In this document: positions 37,575 through 57,310 of the stretch, piece after piece
Layout: each line of letters begins with the position of its first letter
How positions within the stretch are numbered: the first letter of the stretch is position 1
Source of the DNA: Chromobacterium violaceum ATCC 12472
GTDB taxonomy: Bacteria > Pseudomonadota > Gammaproteobacteria > Burkholderiales > Chromobacteriaceae
NCBI RefSeq assembly: GCF_000007705.1
Contig: NC_005085.1
Span: 4,473,752-4,537,751 of the forward strand
Direction: 5' to 3'
DNA length: 64,000 nt
Position numbers and translations under genes: made by a program
Notes under the pieces: generated by a model
Told to the model about the DNA's origin: nothing
Database searches by the model: none
The model's input: only the letters and a program-made list of their open reading frames with translations

Positions 37575-38259
37575 TGCGGGCACCCTTTCTCATTTTCTTC
37601 TCGGGAGCAGCCGGAGTCGCCTGAACCTGGCCCGGCTTCAGCTCGCCCTTGTACACCCATACCTTGATGCCGATGATACCGTAGGTGGTCTTGGCTTCAG
37701 AGGTAGCGTAATCCACATCGGCGCGCAGGGTATGCAGCGGCACGCGGCCTTCGCGGTACCATTCGCTGCGAGCGATGTCGATGCCGTTCAGACGGCCGGA
37801 CGACATGATCTTGATGCCTTCGGCACCCAGACGCATGGCGTTCTGCATGGCGCGCTTCATGGCGCGACGGAACATCACGCGCTTCTCCAGCTGGGAAGCG
37901 ATGCCGTCGGCGATGATTTGCGCGTCCAGTTCCGGCTTGCGAACTTCTTCGATGTTCACGTGAACCGGCACACCCAGGCGCTTTTGCAGTTCTTGCTTCA
38001 GAACTTCAATGTCTTCGCCCTTCTTGCCGATCACGACGCCCGGACGGGCGCTGTGAATGGTGATGCGGGCGGACTTGGCCGGACGCTCGATGGTTACGCG
38101 GCCAACCGAAGCGTGACCCAGACGCTTCTTCAGGAATTCGCGAACTTCGATATCCTGCTTCAGCATTTCCGGGAAGTTCTGCGAGGACGCGAACCACTTG
38201 GAAGACCAGTTTTTGTTAACGGCAAGACGGAATCCCGTCGGATGAATCTTCTGACCCAT
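37558..38259 (-). CDS. rpsC: 30S ribosomal protein S3
   Basis: This 233-residue uS3 has a KH RNA-binding domain with [15 protein letters not shown] (the GxxG loop as GKKG) and a C-terminal domain at the mRNA entry. It overlaps rplP by 17 bases. Confidence 0.98.
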
Positions 38260-38269
38260 TTCTTACCCC

Positions 38270-38599
38270 TTAATTGCCAACGGTCAAGGAAATGTGGCAG
38301 GTCTGCTTTTCGATGCGGTTGCCACGACCCTTAGCACGGGCAGTGAAACGCTTCAGACTAGCGCCCTTGTCAACAAAGATGCTGGTGACACGCAGGGTGT
38401 CGATGTCAGCGCCTTCGTTGTGCTCGGCGTTAGCGATTGCAGATTCCAGCACTTTCTTGATGATTACCGCGCCCTTCTTCGGGGAGAAGGCCAGGATATT
38501 CAGCGCCTGGTCTACGGACTTGCCGCGGACCAGATCGGCCACCAGGCGGCACTTTTGAGCCGACAGGCGAACACTTTTCAGATTTGCAGATACTCTCAT
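38270..38599 (-). CDS. rplV: 50S ribosomal protein L22
   Basis: This 109-residue uL22 has the extended loop around [16 protein letters not shown] that lines the exit tunnel near the macrolide site. Sequence and length are ordinary. Confidence 0.98.
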   Translation of the reverse strand: MRVSANLKSVRLSAQKCRLVADLVRGKSVDQALNILAFSPKKGAVIIKKVLESAIANAEHNEGADIDTLRVTSIFVDKGASLKRFTARAKGRGNRIEKQTCHISLTVGN

Positions 38600-38608
38600 C
38601 GCTTCACC

Positions 38609-38887
38609 TTACTTCTTCTTCGCCTTCTTGTCGGCAGCGTGGCCTTTGAAGGTACGAGTCAGAGAGAATTCACCCAGTTTGTGGCCGACCATGTTTTCAG
38701 AAACATAGACCGGAACGTGAGTGCGACCGTTGTGCACAGCGATGGTCAGACCAATAAAGTCCGGCAGGATGGTCGAACGACGCGACCAGGTCTTGATCGG
38801 ACGCTTGTCGCTGGTTGCCCGTACCGCATCCACCTTCTTCAGGAGGTGCAGATCAACGAACGGGCCTTTTTTCTGCGAACGTGCCAT
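38609..38887 (-). CDS. rpsS: 30S ribosomal protein S19
   Basis: This 92-residue uS19 starts [19 protein letters not shown]. The ATG at 38887 is used; an in-frame TTG two codons upstream is not needed. [20 protein letters not shown] is the conserved C-terminal half. Confidence 0.98.
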   Translation of the reverse strand: MARSQKKGPFVDLHLLKKVDAVRATSDKRPIKTWSRRSTILPDFIGLTIAVHNGRTHVPVYVSENMVGHKLGEFSLTRTFKGHAADKKAKKK

Positions 38888-38893
38888 TGTCAA

Positions 38894-39727
38894 TTACCCT
38901 TTGTTGGAATAGCGACGGCGTACGATCATGTTGTCGGTACGCTTGTTGCGACGGGTACGGAAGCCCTTGGCCGGAGTGCCCCACGGGCTAACCGGTACGC
39001 GGCCTTCGCCAGTGCGGCCTTCACCACCACCGTGCGGGTGATCGATCGGGTTCATCGCCGTACCGCGAACGGTCGGACGGATGCCGCGCCAACGGGTCGC
39101 GCCAGCCTTGCCCAGCTTGCGCAGGGAGTGCTCTTCGTTACCCACTTCGCCAACGGTCGCACGGCAATCGACGTGCACCAGGCGGATCTCGCCGGAGCGC
39201 AGACGCAGTTGAGCGTACACGCCTTCGCGAGCCAGCAGCATTGCAGAAGCGCCAGCGGAACGAACCATCTGAGCGCCCTTGCCGGGTTGCATTTCCACGC
39301 AGTGGATAGTGGTACCCACCGGAATGTTGCGGATCGGCAGAGCGTTACCGGCCTTGATCGGAGCCTCGGAACCGGACAGCAGCACGGCGCCAACCTTCAC
39401 GCCGCGCGGGGCGATGATGTAGCGGCGCTCGCCGTCGGCGTAGCACAACAGGGCGATGTGGGCGGTGCGGTTCGGATCGTATTCGATGCGTTCCACTTTC
39501 GCCGGGATGCCATCCTTGTTGCGACGGAAGTCGATCAGACGGTAGTGCTTCTTGTGACCACCGCCACGATGACGCGTGGTGATGTGGCCATTGTGATTGC
39601 GGCCGCCGGTCGAGTTTTTCTTCTCAACCAGAGCTGCGTGCGGAGCGCCCTTGTGCAGATCAGGGTTTACCACCTTGACTACGGCACGACGACCCGCGGA
39701 AGTCGGTTTTACCTTAACGATAGGCAT
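38894..39727 (-). CDS. rplB: 50S ribosomal protein L2
   Basis: This 277-residue uL2 has [13 protein letters not shown] near the C-terminus, which includes the His near the peptidyl transferase centre. It follows rplW and precedes rpsS in standard order. Confidence 0.98.
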   Translation of the reverse strand: MPIVKVKPTSAGRRAVVKVVNPDLHKGAPHAALVEKKNSTGGRNHNGHITTRHRGGGHKKHYRLIDFRRNKDGIPAKVERIEYDPNRTAHIALLCYADGERRYIIAPRGVKVGAVLLSGSEAPIKAGNALPIRNIPVGTTIHCVEMQPGKGAQMVRSAGASAMLLAREGVYAQLRLRSGEIRLVHVDCRATVGEVGNEEHSLRKLGKAGATRWRGIRPTVRGTAMNPIDHPHGGGEGRTGEGRVPVSPWGTPAKGFRTRRNKRTDNMIVRRRYSNKG

Positions 39728-39738
39728 GCTCTATCTCC

Positions 39739-40047
39739 TTACTCCGCCGCGGCCGGGGTAGCGGTCAGGTCAAGTTCTTGACCATCGACCAGGCTAACGT
39801 AGGCCTTTTTCCAGTCACTGCGACGACCGATGGTACGGCCGAAACGCTTAACCTTGCCCTTGACGTTCACGGTGGAAACGCCATCAACTTTTACGTTGAA
39901 CAGCATTTCGACAGCGGCCTTGATTTCCGGCTTGGTCGCGTCTTTGGCAACGCGGAACGCCACTTGCTGGTTCTTCTCAGCGATCATGGTGCTCTTTTCG
40001 GAAACGATGGGCGCAAGGATTACTTGCAACAGACGTTCTTGGTTCAT
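39739..40047 (-). CDS. rplW: 50S ribosomal protein L23
   Basis: This 102-residue uL23 is the docking site for trigger factor and SRP at the tunnel exit. The ATG at 40047 overlaps the rplD stop as ATGA, so the two are coupled. Confidence 0.97.
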   Translation of the reverse strand: MNQERLLQVILAPIVSEKSTMIAEKNQQVAFRVAKDATKPEIKAAVEMLFNVKVDGVSTVNVKGKVKRFGRTIGRRSDWKKAYVSLVDGQELDLTATPAAAE

Positions 40048-40664
40048 GCCCACTGCTCCTCCAGTTGCTTCACGGCGTCGCGGGTGATCACGGTCTTCTT
40101 GAAGCGCAGCAGGCTGTACGGATCGGCCTGAACCGCTTCGATAACCAGCATGTTCGGCAGGTTACGCGAAGAGAGATAGAGGTTTTCGCTCAGCTCATTG
40201 GTGATGAACAGAGCTTGCTCCAGACCCATCGGCTGAACGGCGCCGACGAATTCCTTGGTCTTCGGGCTGGCAACCGACAGGTCGTCAACCACGATCAGGC
40301 GTTCGTCACGCACCAGTTGCGACAGGATGGTCGCAATGCCCGCGCGGTACATCTTGCGGTTAACCTTCTGAGTGAAGTTCTCGTCCGGCTTGTTCGGGAA
40401 GGCACGGCCACCACCACGACGGTTCGGGGTGGAAGTCATACCGGCACGAGCGTTACCAGTGCCCTTCTGACGGAACGGCTTCTTGGTCGAGTGCTTCACT
40501 TCAGCACGAGTCAGCTGGGCACGGTTGCCGCTGCGAGCGTTCGCCAGGAACGCGGTCACAACCTGATGCACCAGAGCTTCGTTGTATTCGCGGCCGAACA
40601 GAGCGTCGGACACTTGCAGGCTGCCAACAGCCTTGCCTTGGGTATTGATTACATTCAATTCCAT
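40044..40664 (-). CDS. rplD: 50S ribosomal protein L4
   Basis: This 206-residue uL4 has the tunnel loop with [15 protein letters not shown]. In E. coli L4 represses its own S10 operon by acting on the leader. The ATG at 40664 overlaps the rplC stop as TGATG; an in-frame GTG just upstream is less likely. Confidence 0.98.
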   Translation of the reverse strand: MELNVINTQGKAVGSLQVSDALFGREYNEALVHQVVTAFLANARSGNRAQLTRAEVKHSTKKPFRQKGTGNARAGMTSTPNRRGGGRAFPNKPDENFTQKVNRKMYRAGIATILSQLVRDERLIVVDDLSVASPKTKEFVGAVQPMGLEQALFITNELSENLYLSSRNLPNMLVIEAVQADPYSLLRFKKTVITRDAVKQLEEQWA

Positions 40665-41308
40665 CACGCACCCGCCTTCACGCTAGGACGCACGACCACG
40701 TCGCCGTTCTTGGCACCCGGGACAGCGCCCTTGACCAGGATCAGTTGACGCTCGGCATCGACACGAACGATCTCGAGGCACTGAACAGTGCTCTTCACGT
40801 TGCCGTATTGACCGGCCATGCGCTTACCCGGGAAAACGCGACCCGGATCTTGAGCTTGACCGATGGAACCCGGCGTATTGTGCGAACGCGAGTTACCGTG
40901 CGAAGCACGGTTGGAAGAGAAGTTGTGGCGCTTGATCACGCCGGAGAAACCCTTACCCTTGGAGGTGCCGGTTACATCAACCAGTTGACCAACGGTGAAG
41001 ATTTCGACAGCGATAGCATCGCCCGGCTTGAAGTTGGACAGCGCGTCGGCGGACAGAGCGAACTCGGCCAGACCCAGACCGGCTTCCACGCCAGCCTTGG
41101 CGAAGTGACCGGCATCAGCCTTGTTTACGCGGCTAGCCTTCTTGGAGCCATAGGTAACCTGAACGGCGTTGTAGCCGTCGGTTTCTGCGGTTTTGATTTG
41201 CGTGACGCGGTTAGAGGACATGTCCAGCACAGTTACCGGGATGGTTGCGCCATCTTCGGCAAAAATGCGGGTCATGCCGACTTTGCGACCGACAAGACCT
41301 AAACTCAT
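40664..41308 (-). CDS. rplC: 50S ribosomal protein L3
   Basis: This 214-residue uL3 starts [16 protein letters not shown] with AAGGAAATAAAC upstream. [20 protein letters not shown] contains the Gln that PrmB methylates in E. coli. It is separated from rpsJ by 157 bases with an intrinsic terminator, unlike the usual tight spacing. Confidence 0.98.
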   Translation of the reverse strand: MSLGLVGRKVGMTRIFAEDGATIPVTVLDMSSNRVTQIKTAETDGYNAVQVTYGSKKASRVNKADAGHFAKAGVEAGLGLAEFALSADALSNFKPGDAIAVEIFTVGQLVDVTGTSKGKGFSGVIKRHNFSSNRASHGNSRSHNTPGSIGQAQDPGRVFPGKRMAGQYGNVKSTVQCLEIVRVDAERQLILVKGAVPGAKNGDVVVRPSVKAGA

Positions 41309-41363
41309 GTTTATTTCCTTTTTCAGGCGCCGATTACGATTGACCGGCATAAAAAACACGACA

Positions 41364-41400
41364 TAAAAACAAAAACGGACTCGCCAAAACGGCGAGTCCG
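41364..41400 (-). terminator. Intrinsic terminator or attenuator between rpsJ and rplC
   Basis: On the minus strand a perfect 10-bp stem, CGGACTCGCC with GGCGAGTCCG over a five-base loop (41376-41400), is followed directly by TTTTTGTTTTTA (41365-41375). This is a textbook Rho-independent terminator lying inside the S10 gene series. No good promoter was found between it and rplC, so read-through or antitermination must feed the downstream genes. Confidence 0.85.
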
Positions 41401-41465
41401 CTAATGTATCACAGAAAATTCAAGAATCGCAAGCACTTAGCGTGCGACTCTCTCCTGTCCGGCGA

Positions 41466-41777
41466 TTACTGCAGCTTGATTTCCACATCCACACCGGCCG
41501 GCAGGTCGAGCTTCATCAGAGCATCAACAGTCTTGTCGGTCGGGTCTACGATGTCCATCAGACGCAGGTGAGTGCGGATTTCCAGCTGGTCGCGGGAAGT
41601 CTTGTTCACGTGCGGGGAACGCAGAACGTTGAAACGCTCGATCTTGGTCGGCAGCGGAACCGGGCCCTTGACGACGGCGCCGGTGCGCTTGGCGGTTTCA
41701 ACGATTTCCTGGGCAGAACGGTCGATCAGGTTGTAATCGAACGCTTTCAGGCGGATGCGGATTTTTTGGCTAGACAT
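41466..41777 (-). CDS. rpsJ: 30S ribosomal protein S10
   Basis: This 103-residue uS10 (also the transcription factor NusE) starts [19 protein letters not shown]. It follows tuf after 17 bases, so it is transcribed with the str operon. An intrinsic terminator comes 66 bases after its stop codon. Confidence 0.98.
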   Translation of the reverse strand: MSSQKIRIRLKAFDYNLIDRSAQEIVETAKRTGAVVKGPVPLPTKIERFNVLRSPHVNKTSRDQLEIRTHLRLMDIVDPTDKTVDALMKLDLPAGVDVEIKLQ

Positions 41778-41794
41778 GAAAATCTCCGGTCCGA

Positions 41795-42985
41795 TTAAGC
41801 GATGATCTTGGCAACCACGCCGGCGCCGACGGTACGGCCGCCTTCGCGGATGGCGAAGCGCAGACCTTCTTCCATGGCGATCGGGGCGATCAGCTCAACC
41901 TTGATTTCCACGTTGTCGCCCGGCATTACCATTTCCACGCCTTCGGCCAGCGAGATCGCGCCGGTCACGTCGGTGGTGCGGAAATAGAACTGCGGACGGT
42001 AGTTCGCGAAGAACGGGGTGTGACGGCCACCTTCGTCCTTGGACAGAACGTACACCGAAGCTTCGAACTTGGTGTGCGGGGTGATGGTGCCCGGCTTGGC
42101 CAGAACCTGGCCGCGCTCCACGTCTTCACGCTTGGTGCCGCGCAGCAGCACGCCCACGTTGTCGCCGGCTTGACCTTGGTCCAGCAGCTTGCGGAACATT
42201 TCCACGCCGGTGCAGGTGGTCTTCACGGTGTCTTTCAGACCCACGATTTCCAGTTCTTCACCCACTTTCACGATGCCGCGCTCTACGCGACCGGTCACCA
42301 CGGTGCCGCGGCCGGAGATCGAGAACACGTCTTCGATCGGCAGCAGGAACGGCTTGTCGATGGCGCGCTCCGGAGTCGGGATGTAGGAATCCAGCGCGTC
42401 AGCCAGACGGAAGATCGACGGTTCGCCCATTTCGGACTGGTCGCCTTCCAGCGCCAGACGAGCGGAGCCGGTCACGATCGGGGTGTCGTCGCCCGGGAAG
42501 TCATAGGAAGACAGCAGATCGCGCACTTCCATTTCCACCAGTTCCAGCAGCTCGGCGTCGTCAACCAGGTCAGCCTTGTTCAGGTAGACGATGATGTACG
42601 GCACGCCAACCTGGCGGGACAGCAGGATGTGTTCGCGGGTTTGCGGCATCGGACCGTCAGCGGCCGAGCAGACCAGGATCGCGCCGTCCATCTGGGCAGC
42701 ACCGGTGATCATGTTCTTAACGTAGTCGGCGTGGCCCGGGCAGTCTACGTGAGCGTAGTGGCGGGTCTCGGTTTCGTATTCAACGTGCGCGGTATTGATG
42801 GTGATACCACGAGCCTTCTCTTCCGGCGCGCTGTCGATCTGGGAGTAGTCTTTGGCTTCGCCACCGAACTTCTTCGACAGAATCGTGGTGATAGCAGCGG
42901 TCAGGGTGGTCTTACCGTGGTCCACGTGACCGATGGTGCCTACGTTTACGTGCGGTTTGGTCCGCTCAAACTTTTCTTTTGCCAT
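41795..42985 (-). CDS. tuf: Elongation factor Tu, copy 1
   Basis: This 396-residue GTPase carries aminoacyl-tRNA to the ribosome. G1 is [11 protein letters not shown]3 DCPGHADYV and G4 NKAD. The protein is identical to the copy at 58388-59578, and the DNA differs at only a few bases, mainly near the 5' end. It lies in the str operon between fusA and rpsJ. Confidence 0.98.
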
Positions 42986-43023
42986 TTTGCAAAAATCCTT
43001 AATTAAAGAACATTAGATCGGGA

Positions 43024-43045
43024 CTGGCCGGGTCGGCCCGGCCAG
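43024..43045 (-). repeat. Hairpin between fusA and tuf
   Basis: CTGGCCGGG (43024-43032) pairs with CCCGGCCAG (43037-43045). There is no T run. It may act as a pause or mRNA-stability element that sets tuf expression apart from fusA. Confidence 0.5.
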
Positions 43046-43057
43046 CCTCAGCGCGCA

Positions 43058-45154
43058 TTACTTCTTGGCGGCCATTACGGCTTCAGCGACGTGCTTCGGA
43101 GCCTCGGAGTAGTGCTTGAACTCCATGGAGTAGGTCGCACGACCCTGGGTAGCGGAACGCAGGTCGGTGGAATAGCCGAACATTTCGGCCAGCGGTACTT
43201 CGGCCTTGATCTTCTTGCCACCCAGACCGTCGTCGTCCATGCCCTGCACCATGCCGCGGCGGCGGTTCAGGTCACCCATGACGTCACCCATGTACTCTTC
43301 CGGAGTTTCCACTTCCACGGCCATCATCGGCTCGAGGATGCACGGACCGGCGCGACGCATGGCTTCCTTGAATGCCAGCGAGCCTGCCAGTTCGAACGCG
43401 ATCTGCGAGGAGTCGACGTCGTGGTAGGAACCGAAGGTCAGACGCACAGTCACGTCCACCACCGGGAAGCCGGCAAGGATACCGTTACCCAGAGTGTTCT
43501 GGATACCCTTGTCGACGGACGGAATGAATTCACGCGGAATCACGCCACCCTTGATCTCGTCGAAGAACTGGTAACCCTTGCCTTCGCCGGACGGTTCCAG
43601 CGTGATCACGGCGTGACCGTACTGACCCTTACCACCGGACTGCTTAACGTGCTTGCCTTCCACATCGGTAACAGTCTTGGTGATGGTTTCACGGTAAGCC
43701 ACTTGCGGCGCGCCGACGTTGGCTTCAACGCCGAATTCGCGCTTCATGCGGTCAACCAGAATTTCCAGGTGCAGCTCGCCCATGCCGGAAATGATGGTCT
43801 GGCCGGATTCTTCGTCGGTACGCACGCGGAACGACGGATCTTCCTTGGCCAGGCGGTTCAGGGCCACGCCCATCTTTTCCTGGTCAGCCTTGGTCTTCGG
43901 CTCAACGGCAACGTGGATCACCGGATCCGGGAACTCCATGCGCTCCAGGATGATTTCCGCGTCGACGGCGCACAGGGTTTCACCAGTGGTGACTTCCTTC
44001 AGGCCGATCGCCGCGGCGATGTCGCCGGCGCGCACTTCTTCGATTTCCTTACGGTCGTTGGCGTGCATTTGCACGATACGGCCGATACGTTCCTTCTTGC
44101 CCTTCACCGAGTTCAGCACGGTGTCGCCGGACTTCACCACGCCGGAGTAGACGCGGAAGAAGGTCAGCTGACCCACGTACGGGTCGTTCATCAGCTTGAA
44201 CGCCAGAGCCGAGAACGGCTCGTCGTCGGAAGCGTGACGCTCGGCTTCGACGCCGTCGGTTTCGCCCTTGATCGCCGGCACTTCGGTCGGCGACGGCAGC
44301 AGTTCAATCACGGCGTCCAGCATGCGCTGAACACCCTTGTTCTTGAACGCGGAACCGCACAGCATCGGCTGGATTTCGCACTTCAGGGTACGCTCGCGCA
44401 GACCGGCGATGATTTCTTCCTCGGTCAGCGTTTCGCCGCCCAGGTACTTGTCCATCATCTCGTCGCTGACTTCGGCAGCGGCTTCGACCATCTTCTCGCG
44501 CCATTCTTCGGCCACGGAAACCAGGTCGGCCGGGATGTCGCCATATTCGAACTTCATGCCTTGAGAGGCTTCGTCCCAAATGATGGCCTTCATCTTCAGC
44601 AGGTCGACAACGCCGGAGAAGCCGTCTTCAGCGCCGATCGGCACCACGATAGGCACCGGATTGCCGCGCAGGCGGGTCTTCACCTGCTCCACGGCGCGGA
44701 AGAAGTTGGCGCCTTGACGGTCCATCTTGTTCACGAACGCGATGCGCGGAACCTTGTACTTGTTAGCCTGACGCCATACGGTTTCAGACTGCGGCTGCAC
44801 GCCGCCCACGGCGCAGTACACCATCACGGCGCCGTCCAGAACACGCATGGAACGCTCTACCTCGATGGTAAAGTCCACGTGTCCCGGGGTGTCGATGATG
44901 TTGAAGCGATGCTCCGGGAACTGCATGGCCATACCTTTCCAGAAGGTAGTGGTCGCAGCGGAGGTGATCGTGATGCCACGCTCCTGTTCCTGCTCCATCC
45001 AGTCCATGGTGGCGGCGCCATCATGCACTTCACCGATTTTGTGGTTTACACCGGTGTAAAACAGAATACGCTCGGTAGTAGTGGTCTTACCGGCGTCGAT
45101 GTGAGCGGAGATACCGATGTTACGGTAGCGCTCAATGGGGGTTTTCCTTGCCAC
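43058..45154 (-). CDS. fusA: Elongation factor G
   Basis: This 698-residue translocation GTPase has G1 [20 protein letters not shown], the DTPGHVDFT switch II and [10 protein letters not shown]. Five-domain length is normal. It lies between rpsG and tuf in the str operon. Confidence 0.98.
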   Translation of the reverse strand: MARKTPIERYRNIGISAHIDAGKTTTTERILFYTGVNHKIGEVHDGAATMDWMEQEQERGITITSAATTTFWKGMAMQFPEHRFNIIDTPGHVDFTIEVERSMRVLDGAVMVYCAVGGVQPQSETVWRQANKYKVPRIAFVNKMDRQGANFFRAVEQVKTRLRGNPVPIVVPIGAEDGFSGVVDLLKMKAIIWDEASQGMKFEYGDIPADLVSVAEEWREKMVEAAAEVSDEMMDKYLGGETLTEEEIIAGLRERTLKCEIQPMLCGSAFKNKGVQRMLDAVIELLPSPTEVPAIKGETDGVEAERHASDDEPFSALAFKLMNDPYVGQLTFFRVYSGVVKSGDTVLNSVKGKKERIGRIVQMHANDRKEIEEVRAGDIAAAIGLKEVTTGETLCAVDAEIILERMEFPDPVIHVAVEPKTKADQEKMGVALNRLAKEDPSFRVRTDEESGQTIISGMGELHLEILVDRMKREFGVEANVGAPQVAYRETITKTVTDVEGKHVKQSGGKGQYGHAVITLEPSGEGKGYQFFDEIKGGVIPREFIPSVDKGIQNTLGNGILAGFPVVDVTVRLTFGSYHDVDSSQIAFELAGSLAFKEAMRRAGPCILEPMMAVEVETPEEYMGDVMGDLNRRRGMVQGMDDDGLGGKKIKAEVPLAEMFGYSTDLRSATQGRATYSMEFKHYSEAPKHVAEAVMAAKK

Positions 45155-45181
45155 GGCTTACACCTTAATAATTGGTAAAGC

Positions 45182-45652
45182 TTAGAAACGGAAGTGCGAG
45201 AAGGCCTTGTTGGCTTCTGCCATGCGGTGCACTTCGTCACGCTTCTTCATCGCGCCGCCACGGCCTTCGGCCGCGTCGATCAGCTCACCAGCCAGGCGCA
45301 GATCCATGGACTTCTCGCCGCGCTTGCGAGCGGCGTCGCGCAGCCAGCGCATGGCCAGAGCCATACGACGGGACGGGCGGACTTCAACAGGAACTTGATA
45401 GTTTGCACCGCCTACACGGCGGCTCTTCACTTCCACCACCGGCTTGGCGTTGGACAGTGCGGTGTTGAACACTTCGATAGCGTTCTTACCGGTTTTCTTT
45501 TCGATCTGTTCCAGCGCGCCGTAGATGATGCGTTCGGCAACAGACTTCTTGCCGTCGATCATGACAACGTTCATGAACTTGGACAGATCCTGGGAACCGA
45601 ACTTCGGATCCGGCAGAATTTCGCGCTTGGGGACTTCTCTGCGACGTGGCAT
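45182..45652 (-). CDS. rpsG: 30S ribosomal protein S7
   Basis: This 156-residue uS7 organises the 30S head. In E. coli S7 represses the str operon by binding the rpsL-rpsG gap; here that gap is 112 nt, long enough for a similar element, although its fold was not verified. Confidence 0.98.
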   Translation of the reverse strand: MPRRREVPKREILPDPKFGSQDLSKFMNVVMIDGKKSVAERIIYGALEQIEKKTGKNAIEVFNTALSNAKPVVEVKSRRVGGANYQVPVEVRPSRRMALAMRWLRDAARKRGEKSMDLRLAGELIDAAEGRGGAMKKRDEVHRMAEANKAFSHFRF

Positions 45653-45764
45653 GTCACTTCCTTAAAATATTCAGTTGAGCTCTATTCGCTCATGACTACC
45701 CAACGGAGCAGTCACTTACTAGACGACCCTGAGTGTTGATCAGGCCGCCTTCAAAACATCCCGA

Positions 45765-46136
45765 TTACTTGGGACGCTTGGCGCCGTACTTGGAGCGAGC
45801 TTGCTTACGGTCTTTAACGCCTGCGGTATCCAGGGAACCGCGCACGGTGTGGTAACGCACACCCGGCAAGTCCTTCACACGACCGCCGCGGATCAGCACC
45901 ACGGAGTGTTCCTGCAGGTTGTGGCCTTCACCGCCGATGTACGAAATGACTTCGAAACCGTTGGTCAGACGAACCTTGCACACTTTACGCAGAGCCGAGT
46001 TCGGCTTCTTCGGAGTGGTGGTGTAAACACGGGTGCACACGCCACGCTTCTGCGGGCAGGCTTCCAGCGCAGGCACCTTGCTCTTCGCCGTGATGGCGAC
46101 GCGGCCCTTGCGAACGAGTTGGTTAATGGTTGGCAT
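45765..46136 (-). CDS. rpsL: 30S ribosomal protein S12
   Basis: This 123-residue uS12 is the decoding-site protein. The streptomycin-sensitive residues look wild type: Lys in [12 protein letters not shown] and in [10 protein letters not shown]. It is the first gene of the str operon, with its own promoter about 60 bases upstream. Confidence 0.98.
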   Translation of the reverse strand: MPTINQLVRKGRVAITAKSKVPALEACPQKRGVCTRVYTTTPKKPNSALRKVCKVRLTNGFEVISYIGGEGHNLQEHSVVLIRGGRVKDLPGVRYHTVRGSLDTAGVKDRKQARSKYGAKRPK

Positions 46137-46195
46137 TACTATCAGTTCCTAGTTGAAGCTTCCCGGAAGCAACACGCCTCCAGAAAGGACGGAGG

Positions 46196-46225
46196 ATTAT
46201 ATTTTAGTCAACGGTCAAGCGTCAA
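46196..46225 (-). promoter_or_regulatory. str-operon promoter
   Basis: Minus-strand TTGACG (46220-46225) and TATAAT (46196-46201) are 18 bases apart. The -35 directly abuts the T run of the rpoC terminator. The leader before rpsL is about 50 nt. Confidence 0.8.
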
Positions 46226-46277
46226 ATAAAAAACGCCGCCCCAGCAACGTTAACCGTTGATGGAGCAGCGTTTTTTC
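46226..46277 (-). terminator. rpoC terminator
   Basis: On the minus strand a long imperfect stem, with inner CAACG/CGTTG and outer AACGC/GCGTT arms, runs into TTTTTT. It ends the rplJL-rpoBC transcript 24 bases after the rpoC stop. Confidence 0.85.
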
Positions 46278-46300
46278 AACACTTGGCCGCGAGGCCCAGC

Positions 46301-50491
<4,191 letters not shown>

Positions 50492-50548
50492 TGCGTCTCC
50501 AGTTCAGGGGACAGGCGCGGCGGCATTCCGCCGCGCCCTATTACCCAA

Positions 50549-54721
<4,173 letters not shown>

Positions 54722-54827
54722 AGAGTCTCCATCGAGGTGGGTGGCGCAAGAAACCAAAAGTCAGCAGCCACGCCTAGTATATTGCTGGCTTTTACCTTCT
54801 TCGTTTCCGCCAACTACAAGCGCAATA

Positions 54828-54853
54828 AGGCTGGCGGATTTCTCCGCCAGCCT
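54828..54853 (-). terminator. Attenuator-like hairpin between rplL and rpoB
   Basis: AGGCTGGCGGA (54828-54838) pairs perfectly with TCCGCCAGCCT (54843-54853). On the minus strand it is followed by TATTG, too weak a T run for full termination. E. coli has a partial terminator at the same place that lowers rpoBC relative to rplJL. Confidence 0.7.
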
Positions 54854-54875
54854 CACCTTCTTTTTTCAAAGAAGA

Positions 54876-55247
54876 TTATTTGATTTCAGCCTTGGCACCG
54901 GCTTCGGTCAGTTGCTTGACGATGTCTTCGGCTTCAGCCTTGGCAACGCCTTCCTTCACGTTCTTCGGAGCGCCGTCTACCAGGTCTTTGGCTTCCTTCA
55001 GACCCAGGCCGGTGATCGCGCGAACAACCTTGATCACGCCAACCTTGTTGTCGCCAGCGGCGGACAGAACAACGTCGAACTCGGTCTTTTCTTCAGCAGC
55101 GGCAGCGCCAGCGCCGGCCGGGCCAGCAACAGCGACAGCAGCGGCGGAAACGCCGAACTTCTCTTCGAACGCCTTAACCAGGTCGTTCAGTTCCATAACG
55201 GTCAGACCAGCAACGGCCTCGAGGATGTCTTCTTTGGTGATTGCCAT
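54876..55247 (-). CDS. rplL: 50S ribosomal protein L7/L12
   Basis: This 123-residue bL12 stalk protein has an N-terminal dimerisation domain, an Ala/Gly hinge ([15 protein letters not shown]) and a C-terminal factor-binding domain. It follows rplJ after 36 bases. Confidence 0.98.
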   Translation of the reverse strand: MAITKEDILEAVAGLTVMELNDLVKAFEEKFGVSAAAVAVAGPAGAGAAAAEEKTEFDVVLSAAGDNKVGVIKVVRAITGLGLKEAKDLVDGAPKNVKEGVAKAEAEDIVKQLTEAGAKAEIK

Positions 55248-55283
55248 GTGAAAATCTCCTGAATTCTATAAGAATCAAATAAG

Positions 55284-55778
55284 TTAAGCGGCTTCGGCTT
55301 GCTTCTCGGCCAATGCGGCCAGCGCGCGGGCGAAGCCAGCGACCGGAGCCTGCATAACGTAGAGAAGCTTGGACAGCAGTTCTTCGCGGCTCGGGATGGA
55401 CGCGAGCTCAGCAACCTGAGCGGCGTTCAGCACCTGACCGTCGTAGGAACCTGCCTTGACGATGATTTTGTCGTCGGCCTTGGCAAATTGATGCAGCACC
55501 TTGGCAGCAGCAACCGGGTCGGCGGAAACGGCGTAAACCAGCGGACCGACCATTTGGTCAGCCAGGCCGGCAAACGGAGTGCCTTCCACAGCGCGACGCA
55601 CCAGCGTGTTCTTCAGAACGCGCAGGTAAACGCCGTTCTCGCGCGCCTGAGCGCGGAGTTTGGTCATGCTGCTAACCTCGATGCCCCGATATTCAGCGAT
55701 AACGAGGGTCTGAGCTTCTGCCAGTTGAGCAGATACCTCAGCGACTACCGCCTTTTTATCTTCGATATTGAGACTCAA
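55284..55778 (-). CDS. rplJ: 50S ribosomal protein L10
   Basis: This 164-residue uL10 is the stalk base that holds L7/L12. The start codon is TTG at 55778 ([15 protein letters not shown]), supported by a perfect AGGAGGT five bases upstream (55784-55790). L10 normally represses its own leader. Here a tRNA-Thr sits 86 bases upstream in the same transcript. Confidence 0.97.
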   Translation of the reverse strand: MSLNIEDKKAVVAEVSAQLAEAQTLVIAEYRGIEVSSMTKLRAQARENGVYLRVLKNTLVRRAVEGTPFAGLADQMVGPLVYAVSADPVAAAKVLHQFAKADDKIIVKAGSYDGQVLNAAQVAELASIPSREELLSKLLYVMQAPVAGFARALAALAEKQAEAA

Positions 55779-55864
55779 GGTCTACCTCCTAGACTGAAAT
55801 GAGACGAAAGGATTTTCGCCTCGCTTTGCAGCGGCGACCTGTATCAGGAGACATCAAAAAGAAC

Positions 55865-55939
<75 letters not shown>

Positions 55940-56047
55940 TTTGAACTTAAGAAGCCTGTTTCGGGTACACCATCTGCGTAGGATGCTCGTCAACCTTGCG
56001 GCGATTTCGCGATTAAGCCTTGCGGCACCTACGGTCTTTGACAATCC

Positions 56048-56098
56048 GGCGGGCAAGCCCGCCAGCCCAAAGCCTTTGACAAGGCGGCTTTCGCCGCC
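56048..56098 (-). repeat. Two hairpins between rplA and tRNA-Thr
   Basis: GGCGGGC/GCCCGCC (56048-56063) and GGCGGC/GCCGCC with a TTTC loop, GAAA on the minus strand (56083-56098), are flanked by a direct repeat CTTTGACAA. They are probable mRNA stability or processing elements following rplA. Confidence 0.6.
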
Positions 56099-56118
56099 CC
56101 GCCACGCTCCGGCAACGC

Positions 56119-56814
56119 TTAGGCGTTGACGGTAGCGGTATCTACTCGAGCGCCGATGCCCATGGTGCTGGAAACGGCGATCTTTTTCAGATACACGCCC
56201 TTGGAAGCTGCCGGCTTGGCTTTCACCAGGGCATCAACCAGAGCGGAGAAGTTTTCACGCAGGGCTTCGGCTTCGAAGGAAGCGCGGCCGATGGTGGCGT
56301 GAATGATACCAGCCTTGTCGGTACGGTACTGAACCTGACCGGCCTTGGCGTTCTTCACAGCCTCGGCGACGTTCGGGGTAACCGTGCCAACCTTCGGGTT
56401 CGGCATCAGGCCACGCGGGCCCAGGATCTGGCCCAGCTGACCGACAACGCGCATCGCATCCGGGGAAGCGATCACAACGTCGAAGTCCAGGTTGCCGGCC
56501 TTCACTTGCTCGGCCAGGTCGTCGAAACCGACCACTTCAGCGCCGGCAGCCTTGGCGGCTTCGGCGTTGGCGCCTTGAGCGAACACGGCAACGCGTACGG
56601 ACTTGCCGGTGCCGCGCGGCAGAACCACGGAACCACGGACCACTTGGTCGGATTTACGCGGATCCACGCCCAGGTTTACGGCGATGTCGATCGACTCGTC
56701 GAACTTGGCGGTGGCGGCAGCCTTGACCAGAGCAATGGCTTCGTCGACGGCGTACAGCTTGTTGCGGTCTACGGTAGCCTTCAGATTTTGCAGGCGCTTG
56801 GAGATCTTAGCCAT
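56119..56814 (-). CDS. rplA: 50S ribosomal protein L1
   Basis: This 231-residue uL1 L1-stalk protein starts [18 protein letters not shown] and has [17 protein letters not shown]1 represses the rplKA message in E. coli. It starts one base after the rplK stop. Confidence 0.98.
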   Translation of the reverse strand: MAKISKRLQNLKATVDRNKLYAVDEAIALVKAAATAKFDESIDIAVNLGVDPRKSDQVVRGSVVLPRGTGKSVRVAVFAQGANAEAAKAAGAEVVGFDDLAEQVKAGNLDFDVVIASPDAMRVVGQLGQILGPRGLMPNPKVGTVTPNVAEAVKNAKAGQVQYRTDKAGIIHATIGRASFEAEALRENFSALVDALVKAKPAASKGVYLKKIAVSSTMGIGARVDTATVNA

Positions 56815-56815
56815 A

Positions 56816-57247
56816 TTACACGCCCTCCACTTCCAGACCCATCGAACGGGCGGAGCCGGCGATGGTGCGAACAGCGGCGTCCAGATCGGCAGCGGTCAGA
56901 TCCGCTTGCTTGGTCTTGGCGATTTCTTCCAGCTGAGCGCGAGTCACTTTACCAACCTTGTCCACGTGCGCCTTGGCGGAGCCGGACTTGATGCCAGCGG
57001 CCTTCTTCAGCAGGAAGGTGGCCGGAGGAGTCTTCATCGTGAAGGTGAAGGACTTGTCCGCGTAGGCGGTGATCACAACCGGAATCGGCATGCCGGGTTC
57101 CATGCCCTGAGTTTGAGCATTGAACGCCTTGCAGAATTCCATGATGTTCAGACCGCGCTGACCCAGTGCCGGACCGATCGGAGGCGACGGGTTGGCTTTG
57201 CCAGCGGGCACTTGCAGCTTGATGTAGCCGACAATTTTCTTTGCCAC
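56816..57247 (-). CDS. rplK: 50S ribosomal protein L11
   Basis: This 143-residue uL11 has a proline-rich N-terminal [19 protein letters not shown], the thiostrepton-binding region. It is the first gene after the promoter at 57311-57339. Confidence 0.98.
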   Translation of the reverse strand: MAKKIVGYIKLQVPAGKANPSPPIGPALGQRGLNIMEFCKAFNAQTQGMEPGMPIPVVITAYADKSFTFTMKTPPATFLLKKAAGIKSGSAKAHVDKVGKVTRAQLEEIAKTKQADLTAADLDAAVRTIAGSARSMGLEVEGV

Positions 57248-57310
57248 GATTAAAACTCCTAAAATGGGTATAGCGCGAACCAGGGTTCGCTTCCCGGACG
57301 AAAGCGCAGA

